Of a stretch of 64,000 nucleotides of DNA, positions 10,501-21,239 are shown piece after piece. The translations under genes and the position numbers were made by a program. Below the pieces are notes generated by a model, which did no database searches, was not told where the DNA came from, and saw nothing but the letters and a program-made list of their open reading frames with translations. The stretch comes from Promerops cafer (taxonomy: Eukaryota; Chordata; Aves; Passeriformes; Nectariniidae), in the NCBI GenBank assembly GCA_013398275.1, contig VZSE01015535.1, positions 28,978 through 92,977 on the forward strand. The letters run 5' to 3'. Position 1 is the stretch's first letter; each line of letters starts with the position of its first letter.

Positions 10501-11423
10501 GCTTGCCAACCACATCCTTTAGGAAAGAGCCATCTTTATAGCCTTACCTCAAAATATTTCGTATTTTGAATAAATTAATTTTTTAAAATGCAATTTATTA
10601 ATGTAGCTGTTTTTTATTCCTGAAGGTTGTGATTCTAGATGTCAGAGTTCCCTGCACCCCTGTTGCCAGGTTAAACAACCACAGAGCATGTGTAAATGGA
10701 ATTGCCTGGGCACCTCACTCTTCCTGCCACATCTGTACAGCAGGTAAGTGTGACCTACAGGGGAGCCTCAGAGTCTTTCGCTGCATTTGCAAAATCCTCT
10801 TCATCCAAAGTATATGCAATTCTCTGCCTACCTTTTGCTAAAGAGTACTCGCAATTTAGAAGCCCTTTATTAGTGACTTCCCTAAAATGTTACAGAAATG
10901 GACACCTACTAGAGTTTATTGTGTGGAAATGGTGAGCCCAGTACCCAAACTGTGCATCGGCTCTGGCTAAGCTCCTGTTCTTTTAATGCTCCTTAACTTT
11001 TTTGTAATGTAGTTCTTAAATGTTTTCTACTGTTGTGAGTTCCACTGGTCATTTGTTTATTGGTCTTGGATAATATATAATGAGCCAAGTTTATTTTGTT
11101 GGAGCATGATTGTGTTGTATGTGGCTTGACTATGGATCAGGACTGGAACAGCCATATCTTACCTGGCTCCTTGGGCTGTAGGCCTGTAGTAGGCCCATCT
11201 GGGGATACTGTTACACTCTGACTGTCCTTGCATTTGTTGTCTGTGTGCAGCGGATGATCACCAGGCTCTCATCTGGGACATCCAGCAAATGCCTCGTGCC
11301 ATTGAGGACCCCATCCTGGCCTACACAGCCGAGGGAGAGATCAACAATGTACAGTGGGCATCCACCCAGCCAGACTGGATAGCCATCTGCTACAACAACT
11401 GCCTGGAGATCCTCAGAGTCTAA
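4380..11423 (+). CDS. DCAF7: DCAF7 / WDR68, WD40-repeat protein, complete
   Basis: Seven coding exons (4380-4517, 7587-7745, 8045-8156, 9179-9297, 9856-10065, 10626-10743, 11251-11423) join with correct phases into 342 residues, the same length as human DCAF7, with almost no change that I can recognise. The protein is a WD40 beta-propeller that acts as a scaffold for the kinases DYRK1A/1B and HIPK2 and as a substrate receptor for CUL4-DDB1 ubiquitin ligase. Visible features include the N terminus MSLHGKRKEIYKYEAPW, propeller blades ending in LRVWRV, TCTIWGL, VRMFDL and ALIWDI, and the C-terminal end CLEILRV. The start ATG lies at the end of the CpG island (cccagccATGt). All introns have GT-AG borders. 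Exon 5 is much richer in CpG than the other exons. Confidence 0.97.
5030..5246 (+). repeat. CR1 LINE 3' end in DCAF7 intron 1
   Basis: A well-preserved CR1 tail: 'gaagaacttctttccacagagggt', 'gagcagtggaacaggct', 'ctggatgatctcgagagttcccttccacccc', closing 'gattctgtgatg'. The rest of intron 1 (4518-7586) shows no other clear feature. Confidence 0.92.
7587..7745 (+). CDS. DCAF7: DCAF7 coding exon 2
   Basis: Acceptor ttctcccag|gtg, donor tggaga|gtgagt. 53 codons in phase 0, VQLVGLDEE to YLRVWR. Confidence 0.96.
8045..8156 (+). CDS. DCAF7: DCAF7 coding exon 3
   Basis: Acceptor ctctgaag|gtg, donor ctgttag|gtgaga. It encodes VGETETRLECLL to DPYLL and leaves one base for a split glycine codon. Confidence 0.95.
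9179..9297 (+). CDS. DCAF7: DCAF7 coding exon 4
   Basis: Acceptor ttgtttcag|gta, donor aaagag|gtgatg. It completes the split glycine codon, then TSSIDTTCTIWGL to AHDKE. Confidence 0.95.
9704..9727 (+). repeat. (GGTTC)n microsatellite
   Basis: About four and a half tandem copies of the five-base unit ggttc lie at the upstream edge of the GC-rich block before DCAF7 exon 5. Confidence 0.9.
9856..10065 (+). CDS. DCAF7: DCAF7 coding exon 5
   Basis: Acceptor gccttggcag|gtg, donor atggag|gtgagg. 70 codons, VYDIAFSRAGGG to AMDGME. It is strikingly GC- and CpG-rich compared with the AT-richer exons around it. Confidence 0.95.
10626..10743 (+). CDS. DCAF7: DCAF7 coding exon 6
   Basis: Acceptor ttcctgaag|gtt, donor acagcag|gtaagt. 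VVILDVRVPCTP to SSCHICTA, leaving one base of a split alanine codon. Confidence 0.95.
11251..11423 (+). CDS. DCAF7: DCAF7 coding exon 7 with stop
   Basis: Acceptor ctgtgtgcag|cgg. The exon runs from ADDHQALIWDI to LEILRV, then TAA at 11421-11423. Confidence 0.96.
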
Positions 11424-13006
11424 CTTTGCTGCTTCGTGCACAGTGAGGCAGGGCTGTGTCATTCCCCCTCCCCTCTAAAGTAAGAACACCACCAGTCAAG
11501 TGGCCAGTATCTGTTGTTGCTTTGCATCTACTGTTACAAGAAACTGTTACAAGAATCGATGGCAGGGGTCTCCTGTCTCTCAAGACTCTAAAATGCAGAG
11601 ACGTGCTGAGCCTCTTGGACCTTCTGGGTTCTGGTTTTCTTGTGAAATTCTTTTTCCCTCAGTAAAGTTCTGTATATTTGTTTGTTGACTGTATTAATAA
11701 GCTTGCAGGCTTTTAAGTTGCTGCATATGTCCATGTGTTTGTCAGCCAGCTGAGGCAGCACATCCACCAGTTTAATAGATGCAGGTGCAAAACAAGGTGG
11801 GGGGAAAAAGACAATGATGTTAACGGCCACCTTGGCAGGAATCTTTATCAATCCTGTTGTTGCTGCCTCTAAACTGTTTAAACGTTTGTATGTTTTTTAT
11901 ATATTGGGCTAACTTTCTATTGAGTAAGGTTTTTCTCCCTAATTCTTACTTTTGATATGTGATCCACTTCCATATGTCCAAAGCAAGACCTGTTCCTGGA
12001 TACAAACCACAGTAACACTGCAGGCTCCCTGGCAGTAAAGGCCTGCCAGAATTAACTGTTGCCTTGGCTCCCTCTATCTGGTGACCTGGGCAGAATTTTC
12101 TGGTGCTGTGAAGTACAAGTACTTGTTGCACAATTTCTTTACACTTTTCTGATGCTCAAGGCAGTTGTTACTATGGTAGGTCTTATTTTTAAATTCTGAC
12201 TGAGTCTGTGTGTATCCTGCAGTCGTGTTAGCAAACAGAGCAGAGATGGGTTGAGAAGGAAGATCCGTGCATGACGTGAGCTCCCAGGAGGTAAACAACT
12301 CCTGAAGAAATGTATTTGTAATGGACTTGGGATTGACACTTCCAATCAAATTATTTCCCCTTGGAAGACTTACCTTATCTAAATCAAAATAAAATGGTTT
12401 CACACTTCGTAGCTTGCTTGATTGGCAAATAATATGAGCAGGATTTTGTGGTTAGGCTGTACTTTGGAGGTTGTTTTTGGCCTGTGTTCCTGGGAGGTCT
12501 TGAAGGGAGTGCAAAGCAATCTTTTTGTGAAGTGTATTTGCTTTGTACTGCCAGGTCTTGTTGAATGAACGAGAGGAGTCAGAAAAGCTGGTCTGCCATC
12601 CAAAAGAAAGATGTTTTTTGAAAGAAATTACTCCCTAATGTGATGCACAAAGGCAGATTTAGAAGGAAAGAAACTGTGCCATTGAGGCCAAGGTTTGGCA
12701 TTTGTCATCCTCCTGACTTCGGGGATGTGCCAGAGGGCTTCTCTTTGGAACAGTGGATCACTCTACAGTAATACTGTTCAGTGAAAGCTGAGTGGATTAG
12801 GCAAGATAAAAATCTTTGTTGGAGACTTCCTGTAACACAGTCCTGTGCTGAAGGCTCTGCAGTGCTCTCCGATGAAGACATGACAGCCAGAGCTGGTCTG
12901 GAAGGGTGTGCAGCCTAATTTCCATGTAAATGTCAGAAACCATCGAAATTCTTTCCACCTAATGAGTATTCACCTGCAACTGGAGGCAGATTATAAATAG
13001 TAGGAC

Positions 13007-13030
13007 ACAAGATGCAAACTTGCATCTTGT
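13007..13030 (+). promoter_or_regulatory. DCAF7: Perfect 10-bp stem-loop in DCAF7 3' UTR
   Basis: acaagatgca at 13007-13016 pairs perfectly with tgcatcttgt at 13021-13030, leaving a four-base loop (aact). It would form in the mRNA. No function is known to me. Confidence 0.75.
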
Positions 13031-13638
13031 CAGTTTATGCAGGAAAGGCAAGTTGGGAAAGCAGTTGCTGTGGAACCGTGAAGCTGACACTGAGAACACT
13101 GTCAAATACAGAACAGAATCTGCAAAGTTTTGTCATTCTGGACGTAGAGAAATGCTCTTCTGCAGGCTGCTTCTCACCGTGGAGCTCAGAAAAGCATTGC
13201 CTCAGGAATTTGATAGGAATTCATTAGGGACAGCTGTATTCCATCACTCCTTTTGATAGCTGAGAACCAAGGACCAGCACTGTTCAAGCTGATGTTTTGT
13301 CAGTGTGTTCAGTTGTGGGATTTCTGACAAAGCTTGATTTGACTTGAAGGTCAATGTTTCTTATTAGCAGCAGTACTGAGAGTAGTGTGTTCCACAGACA
13401 GGCTGTAGCTACGTGTCAGAGCAGTGTTAGCCAAACAATTAGTTTCCACTTTTTACAATAGCACTTTGTCTGAAACTGGAAAAAGCTCACGTAGACTGAA
13501 GTGAAAATTGGGGTTTTCTTAGCAGGAGTGGCTAATGGCATTCACAGCTTTAGGAGTCATCTGAAATACATTCACAGGCCTGTCATGCTCTGTTTAATTA
13601 CAAATGGCAGGCAAAACATGCTGTTACTAAGAGGGAAC

Positions 13639-13667
13639 AAAGTACTAACCTGCAATGTTAGTACTTT
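13639..13667 (+). promoter_or_regulatory. DCAF7: Perfect 11-bp stem-loop in DCAF7 3' UTR
   Basis: aaagtactaac at 13639-13649 pairs perfectly with gttagtacttt at 13657-13667 across a seven-base loop (ctgcaat). It is the second such hairpin within about 0.7 kb. Confidence 0.75.
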
Positions 13668-14760
13668 CCATGTCCTCTTTTTGCTTCAAAGTTTATTCCT
13701 GTACAGATGGCATGAGTCAAAGATGAATTCTAAGGTGATGAGAAGAGAGCTTGTATGAAGGGACTCGTGGTCTGAATAGCCAGGTAGATCCTGCTTCTGT
13801 TGGAAAACAATTCTGTTAGGGACCTGAAGAGGACCCAGTGTCAGTTCTTCCATCCATGAAACTGATGGAAGTCTATTTGTGGAATTGTGTACTTATTCCA
13901 AACGCATCAAAGGCAAGTGAAGGAATCTTGGAGGCTCCAGTGGTTCTAAATAAAGCCTATATCCTGTTTTTTTAGCCAGTTGGGATACCTTCTGGATCTA
14001 CAGCATATTGCTTTGGGCATAATCCATTGTCATTCTTCACATGAAATTACATTTTAAATCATTAGAGACTGTTTTGGCACAGGGAAATAGTACTTAAAAT
14101 AACTTCAGAGATGTCACTTGAAAGGTTAATGAGTGAAAAGACATCAAAATCCTCATGGGTGAGATGTTCTGTAGTGCAAATGGCACTTCTATGTAGACAA
14201 GGAAGGGAAAGACTTTGGTGCCCTTTTGCCAGCAGCTGCTGACCCGGTGGCAGGGAGGGAATGCTCTGCTTGGTGTTCATCTGCAACATAAAACAAACCC
14301 TGGCACTTGTCACTGAAGCCTGTGAACTGAAATACACAGTTTATCCCTGTTTGACATTCAATTTTGTTGGGTGTAAAGCCCCCATAAGCATTTTTTTTCC
14401 TCAAAGTTCATGAAAAGAAATGCTTTGATATTCAGTTTGTATTATTTGGTGCTTACTGCACAAGCAGAGGATGCAGAACAACTGCTTGCAAATAGCCCAT
14501 GGTTTTTTGAGTAGAAAGTGACATTAAGGGAAGAGCAAACACAGACGAGGTGAGCAAAGCAGAAAAGCATGTGCTGTTGTTGGTACAGGCCAGCTGGATT
14601 CTGGGGCAGAAATACTTCGGAGTTAGGTGCTTCTGTATCACTTCTCCAGTTGATTAATTCAAGAGACTAAACTATTGTTTGGTTGTTATGTTCTGTTTAA
14701 ACCAAGCTTTCCACAGATTCCTACTATTATGTGGGCAACCTGCTGACTCTTAGCCAGGAG

Positions 14761-14787
14761 ATGATGATGATGATGATGATGATGATG
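14761..14787 (+). repeat. (ATG)9 microsatellite
   Basis: Nine perfect tandem atg units lie in the DCAF7 3' UTR. Confidence 0.97.
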
Positions 14788-17005
14788 TAAGACTTGTTAG
14801 TGAGGTGAAAACCTGCAGTTAACAAGTTGAATGTTGAATTAGTGTAGAGTGCCAACTCTGTGAACTGTCTAAATGAGGGGCACTGTGGTAGCTTGCATCT
14901 ATGGGAATTGTATTTGTGTGTGCAGGGATTTAAAAGGCAAGGATTTGAGTGCTTTGACAATCTATTTAGAAAGAAAACACAGTGGTTTCAAATAATCTGA
15001 AAGGAGACTGCTAAAACAGGTTGTTTCTTATGGAACCTTGAAATGTATTTAACGGAGGAGGCATTGCCTCTCATAAGTCAAAGTTAATGATCCTTTCAAA
15101 ACTTAGTGGTAATTACTCTACTGAATGTTCTGGATAATAGCAAAAAGCTCTATTTTTGCCTCGTGGTGCAATGAGAAGCTGCCTCAGTCTCAAGTGTAGA
15201 TCATAGCCTGCCAGAGACCAGGTGAGGGGAGGAGTCTGATGTGCGGAATTCACAGATGTTCTCGTGCTTGTCCTCGGTGGAAATGAGAAGCTGCGTGTGT
15301 CAGTTTTGTTCTCTTGCAGATGGCACTTTAACAAGTATATTTTTGGTAAGATTAGGAGGGGAGTCATCTTTTCCTCAGCCCTCAGTAGGGTAGGCATTTG
15401 TCTGTGTTGTGTAGAAAATGTTAAATAACGACCAGCACCAAAATCCTAAACTGGGGACATTAGTGGACCCTCGCTTGTTTTACTGAAAGCCAAAAATATG
15501 AGCACTTGACAAGGCTGCAAATGGGAAACTGAAGCTTCACGTTCTGAAACTGACACTGTCCTGTAAGGCCAACCCAAGGGGTGTAGTGCTGCGTGTCCCC
15601 CAGAGAGTCCTTTTTGTTTAGGAGCTCCGTGGTGCTTGGGAATCCTCCTCTTTACCATCAGAATATGATGGTGGCAGTGCCGGGCTGGTTGTGTAGGGAT
15701 GTGCCTGGATTCTTTGGATAACTTGGATTTTGTGAGAGAAAAACTGCAGCTGCTGCCTGTAAATTCACACAGCCTGAAACATTGAACTGGCCAGCTTGTT
15801 AGTGGTGTTTTAACTCTTTCCAGACACACTGGGAAGAGTGGACAGCAGCACAGGCAGGCTCTGGGCTCAGCAGGCTGCACAGTTTCAGTCCCATCGAAGT
15901 CCTAAAGGGTTGAGTTTTCCCACTGCTCGTAGCAAAGTGGTTGCACCACCTCAAATGCACACTGTTATCCTGCCAGGGAACACAAGTTCTCTCTAACACG
16001 TGTTTCCTGCTTTCTACTCTCAGACCAATATTCCAGAGCAAGCCTGTACTTACTGTTCTGTGGACATGGAAAGCAATCTCACTGGCTTCCATCAAGCTTG
16101 TTTCTTTACAGGAAATGTAACAAAATTAAGAAAAAAAGCTATTTCCTGACAAAATATTGTGGCCATGTGCAGCTGTGAACCCGTGGTCCAGCTCCCATCC
16201 CTTGGAGTTTGCTTCCCATGAGCAACACGTGCAACTCCAGCCCCCTCGTAGTGCTGAGGGCGGGTCTGTGGGATCTCAGCAAGGCAGAAAGGCAAGAGCC
16301 AGAGCAGGACAGAGTCCCAGGGCAGCTGGAAAAAGGTATGTTGCTTTTGTTGACAACTTGGGAAATAGGAATTATGAAATCTACTATTTAAAAAGAACCT
16401 TTTTTTAACCCTTGGGTTGCTAGCAGTGTAAAATGTAATTTAAATCCATTGCGCCGAAGCATTTTTGTAGGAGTAGGAGATACTACTTTTAGGTGTGTTT
16501 TCCCTTCTGCTCTTCCCATTCACAGTCCCATTGTGGTAATTTCCTGAAGGTGTAATCTTTGTAGCATGATTGTACAAACATCCATATGAGATTCCTGACT
16601 TCTTGTTCTCACTAGAGTATGTTAAAGCAATAGTAATTTTACTTCTGTCCTTTTCTCCACCTGCAACTTCACTACTATTCTGTCCTAGAGGAATCCCAGT
16701 ATCCTGCTATTCAACAGACATATATTGTTGACATGGATAACTGCAGTGTCCCTATATTCCTTTATTTTTATGGAGAAAATATAAAAAGGTTTGTTACAAC
16801 GGATTTTAACACCTGAGTCATGGAACCATATTGTTGAAACTGTAAATTTTAAGGCAATTTTCTGAACTCGCTTGAAAGTGGAATGTTGCATCCTTTTATG
16901 CTATTTCCTGCTTCCTATGTAGTTTTATTCAGATTTTTTAACCTCCTTTCTAAGTTTTGGCCTCCTGTGTATTAGGTACAGTATTTTCTGCCTTTCATAC
17001 TTTGT

Positions 17006-17011
17006 AATAAA
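17006..17011 (+). terminator. DCAF7: Polyadenylation signal AATAAA (DCAF7, distal)
   Basis: AATAAA is followed about 35 bases later by G/T-rich 'ttggctgtgtgatgagtg', a good downstream element. It gives a 3' UTR of a length like the mammalian one. A further AATAAA at 17770-17775 is an alternative. Confidence 0.65.
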
Positions 17012-18487
17012 AATGGAACATTTGTAGATTGACTGCAGTTGGCTGTGTGATGAGTGAAAACCCGGGGGGAGCAGGGAGCTACAAATGAACTTCATTTCTT
17101 CTCTGTGGAGTTTGCTGCAAGAGGAGGCTGATTGCTTTGCCTTGTCTCTGCAAAGCTGGTGGAGTGTATTGATCCCTCATCCCACAAACACCCAAACAAA
17201 CTTGATAATTCCAGATACTCTTTAAGTGGCAAGTTTCCCCAAATAATTACATTATTAGGAGCCCAGTCACGACGGAACTCCAACAGAATGGGTAATGCAG
17301 CTGTACATTAAGTATTTGCTTTCTTAAGAATCTGCTGCAGGGTCCCTGTATTCAATGTTGTTTCTGCTCATGTTTTCCAACTCTTTGCTAGTTCCCTGCA
17401 CAACAAATGGGAATTATCTGCTGTGTGGTCTTGGTTTTAAGACGAGGGGAAGAGGGGATTTTTTAGAATTCAAATAGTCTCTGAGGGGGGTTGAATACAG
17501 GCAAAATGAAGACAAAGCAATTGGGCACTTCTGTAGCTTTAAGTCTCTCCTGGGCAGGGTGGCCTCTCTTAAAGGGTGGTTTTTTCACACACTCAGTCAC
17601 TGCTGTCGTGTCTGGAATTGGGACCGAGAGGAGAATAGGGTTGCAGAGCTTGGAAATTTGTACCTTAGGCCTTGGCAAGCAGGACTGATGACTTCCCTAA
17701 GTATTTAGATTAAATCTAGTTCAACTAAACGATTGGATTTATTTCTAATTCTTTGTGTACTGGCTTTGAAATAAAAGCTTATTAAGCCTCACGACCACAG
17801 TGGAAAGAGTTGCCTGCAAAGATGCTGCAATGGTTTTTAAGCTATATATGGACTTTGTGTTAGTAACCCCTGCTCAGAAAAAATACTTTTTTTCTAGGAA
17901 TTGTTTGTCTTTTACCCTAGAAATGTATTTGTATCCTCACAGATTATTTTCCCCCTGGATCTGTGCTTTGGGATACTCCAGAGAAACTTTCTCAGCTACC
18001 ACTAGGGTGGGAGGAGGCAGCTTGTGCAAATTGGAGCAGTGCAAAAAGTGGTGGACTGGTGGGCAATGGGTGAAGCAGGTTGCCTGTCAGTGTGGCAAAA
18101 CAAGTGCCATAAAACGATGTAGAGGAATGTAGGTAGAAAAAATGATGAGAGGGGTTCTGCCTTTTGTAAATATTATGGAACAGCCAACATCTGGCACAGC
18201 TGTCTTGCTCTGTGACCGAGGGAAAGTCCCTCTCTGATAGCAGCTGTAAGTGAAAAGCACATAATTAATCAGCAATCAGTAAATGGCTCCGAAATACCTG
18301 AGAGAAGCCCTCCACGGGAACACAATGCACAGCAGTGGCCCCAGGGAAAAAGGGGTCGGTCTCTCCGATTACTCTGGGGCCTGTGACTGGAAGAAGCGTT
18401 TCATTTTGAGCTTTTTCACTCGTGCTGGTTTAGAAACAGTCCAGGCTGTCGGCTCAGAGGAAGGAATGACCTAAAAGCATATAATGT

Positions 18488-18665
18488 TTGCAACGTCCTC
18501 GCTCCGGAGCTGCTGGCTTTGACCGCTTCAGAGCCCCCTCTGCTGGCCCTGCCGGCCCGCGGGGCCCCGGCAGCCGCCCTGCCCGTCCCGCCCGCGGCTG
18601 CCCGCGGGCCGCAGCGCTTCGCTCGTGTCTTCTGCTGCGGGACAGAGACGTTGGGGCCGAGTATA
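18488..18665. promoter_or_regulatory. Small GC-rich island with CTCF-like site
   Basis: About 180 GC- and CpG-rich bases sit in AT-rich surroundings. At 18533-18548 is gccccctctgctggcc; its reverse complement contains CCAGCAGAGGGGGC, which fits the CTCF core consensus. It could be an insulator or a relic promoter. No gene starts here that I can recognise. Confidence 0.5.
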
Positions 18666-18837
18666 TCCTGCCCTGCTGTCCTAGAGCTGGGCAATGATGA
18701 CCGTTCCCTTCACTTGGTTTTCAAAGCTGAGCACACAACAAGAAATTCTTAGGAGAGGCAGAACTGCCTGGAATTAGTGAGATGACTCTTACATCTGCAG
18801 AAGGCAGTGCAGAACCCTTTCATGCATCCTCTGAAGA

Positions 18838-18992
18838 TTGGATACCCCATCCCTGGCAGTGCCCAGGCCAGGCTGGACAGGGCTTGGAGCAGCCTGGGAC
18901 AGGGGAAGGTGTCCCTGCCATGGCAGGGGGTGGCATGGATGGGCTGTAAGGTCCTTCCAACCCAAACCATTCAAGGATTCTCTGGTTCTATT
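18838..18992 (+). repeat. CR1 LINE 3' end
   Basis: Contains 'gcccaggccaggctggacag', 'gaaggtgtccctgccatgg' and 'aaggtccttccaacccaaac', typical of the CR1 tail. Confidence 0.92.
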
Positions 18993-19235
18993 CACAGGGT
19001 TTCTCCTCCTCACCCCCTGCTGTGGCTGTGGAGTCCAAGATGTAGAATAAGGAAGTTTTGGCATGGGACAAGGCTCAGCCTGGAGCCTGCTCAGCTCCCC
19101 AGGAAGGATGTGTCTACCTAAACAAGAAGGGAAGCAGGAAGGAAAGAAGAAATAGTACATCTGATAGCAAGGAAAAGGGGCTCTTTGGGTCAGGTATGCT
19201 TCACAAAATGGAAATGCTACCAAAATAGAAAATAA

Positions 19236-19395
19236 GATGATGGCATAGTGATTAAGACACTAGGAAGAGATGCCAGGAGTTAAATCCCAAAGGTCTACTC
19301 CAGACTTCCTGTGTAACTTTTAACAAGTCACTGTTTCCCTGTGCAATGCCCTTAAGTCCCTAAAATAGGGATTGCACTTCCTTTTCTTGGTTGAT
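19236..19395 (+). repeat. MIR-like amniote SINE
   Basis: It follows the MIR layout: a tRNA-like head 'tagtgattaagacacta', a degraded B box 'aggagttaaatccc', then 'ttcctgtgtaac', 'aacaagtcactgtttccctgtg' and 'ctaaaatagggat'. It is an old, diverged copy in sense orientation. Confidence 0.75.
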
Positions 19396-19609
19396 GCTGC
19401 GTGACAGCATCAAACAATTCGGCCTTATAAAGTTCCTTTAAAACAAGTGGGCTGACTGGAAACATAGGAGCTCCTGGAGAGTCTCTGTGAATGTCTTTAC
19501 TGATGATTTTACATTAAATGGCACCAGGCAATCTGAATACATTCAAGAATTAAGTATGTTCTGCTGTTGCTGCTTACAGGAGTGAAGCTTCTCTGCTGGA
19601 AAGCTGCAG

Positions 19610-19945
19610 CTTTGGAAGGATGTGGGCAATCCAGGTGAAAAACCACAGAATATCAGCTGGTGTAAAACAAATAACCTGATCCTCATCAGGAACTGTAATG
19701 GCAGGACAAGGAGAACTGTGCTCAGACTGATAGAGGGAAGGATTCGATGGGATACTGAAGAAACTCCTCCCTGGGGGGGTGCCAGAGCAGCTGGGGCTGC
19801 CCCTGGAGCCCTGGCAGTGCCCCAGGCCAGGCTGGACACTGGGGCTGGAGCAGCCTGGGACAGGGGAAGGTGTCCCTGCCATGGCAGGGGTGAATCTGGG
19901 GGGTCTTTAAGGTCCCTTCCAACCCAAACCATTCTGGGATTATGC
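19610..19945 (+). repeat. CR1 LINE 3' end
   Basis: Contains 'ccagagcagctggggctgcc', 'caggccaggctggacactgg', 'ggtcccttccaacccaaacc' and a closing 'attctgggatta'. Confidence 0.92.
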
Positions 19946-20989
19946 ACAAAACCAGTACAGTATTAAGTACACAGTAGAAGTCAGAAAGGAATTACTCTTT
20001 TTTTCTCAAGTTACACAAAAAAGGGGCACTTACTTTGGTAGAAAGTTGGATTCCAATTCAGGAAGGATATACCAGCTTGTGGGGGGAAAAAAAAAAGGGT
20101 GTGAGGGTCTGTAGTGGTCCAAAAAAAGTCCTGATGGCATTTGCATGTAGATAGTGAAGAGATAAAATTGTTGGTTTACACGTTAGGCTTGACAGGTGGG
20201 TGAAGTGATGAGCTGTTAAGGACAAATTCTATTTTCAATTTGGTAAAAGTGGTGCGGGGGGGAAGCTGCAGTGAAATCCAGCCAGGGGCAGTTGGAGAGG
20301 GGAAGAGTGAGTTCCACCAGGGTGGGTGTCTCCTACCATCTGCCAGGAGCTGCTGGCTGCTGTCACAGGCTGCCACTCGCCAGCCTAATATCTTTTGGAC
20401 TCACTAAACCGAGTTCCTACACAAAGGACATGGAATCATTCTCCTTTAGCAGGACCTCATCTGAGAATTTTATATGCAAACACATAGGAACTGCAAGATA
20501 GGCAAAAATAACAAATGGTGAGGTGGTGATGGAGTGGTTTGAAATCAGGGCTGGTGCAGTGGGGAACTGAGACTCAATTTCTGCCTCCCAGGGCATGGGG
20601 TGGGCTCTTCCCTCTCTTAGAAAAGCCTTTTTATAATGATCCTGCCTCATCCAGGTTCCGTAGCCCCTTAGACATTGCTGCCCTGCTGTTTGTGAGCAAA
20701 GCCACTCCCAGAGCACTGAAGGTGCTGCCAGACATCTGCCAGACTGAAAAGCAGCAGCTGAAACATCTGCTCGAGGTGGGTTTCCCAGCAGCAGGGTGGC
20801 CCGGGCCACAACAGGGAATCAGGGCTGGGCTTCTTTTTACAATAACAAACCCCTTCTGCTGCTCCTTTTGTGGAAAAGACACTGTGAAAATACCGTCCTG
20901 CAGGTGGGCTGGACACGAGCTGCGAAAGAGCAGGCTGGATGTTGCTTTAAACGGTATAATTCAACTTAAACAGCCCGCGGCAGCGCGGG

Positions 20990-21036
20990 GAATGAGATGA
21001 TCTTTAAGGTCCCTTCCAACCCAGAGCATCCACAGT
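20990..21036 (+). repeat. Short CR1 3'-terminal remnant
   Basis: Only the last part of a CR1 tail is left, 'gatgatctttaaggtccc' followed by 'ttccaaccca'. It lies just upstream of the MAP3K3 CpG island. Confidence 0.75.
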
Positions 21037-21239
21037 TCGGAGAGGAGTTCCTGGGACAGACTGGGCGATGACAGCAGCACACGGTGGGTGTGAAGTTGCC
21101 CATCGGTTGCACCAGACCCAGTCTGGCGTGACTGTTTTATTATAATTCACCAGTTAATTTGAAGGGAACATTTCTCCTTCTCGCCCCTGTGATTCCCAGG
21201 GGTGCTTCACTGCAGGCACGGGGACAAAACTCATTTTCC

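Larger units (their letters stand above)
11424..17035 (+). other. DCAF7: DCAF7 3' UTR (long)
   Basis: About 5.6 kb of AT-rich sequence follows the TAA with no coding exon, no CR1 copy and few repeats. Length and lack of repeats agree with the long 3' UTR known for mammalian DCAF7. It contains two perfect stem-loops, an (ATG)9 tract and earlier AATAAA hexamers at 12388-12393 and 13949-13954 that could give shorter transcripts. The end is placed after the AATAAA at 17006. Confidence 0.65.
17036..21239. other. DCAF7-MAP3K3 intergenic region
   Basis: No coding exon with family resemblance is visible on either strand. The stretch holds three CR1 fragments, one MIR-like SINE and a small GC-rich island with a CTCF-like motif. 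The mitochondrial translation activator gene TACO1, which lies between these two genes in mammals, was searched for by eye in all frames and not found. Confidence 0.7.

Noticed and set aside
17800..18132. 110-codon open frame after DCAF7, examined as a candidate TACO1 exon
   Set aside because: No YebC/TACO1 motif, AT-rich sequence with no splice-site support.
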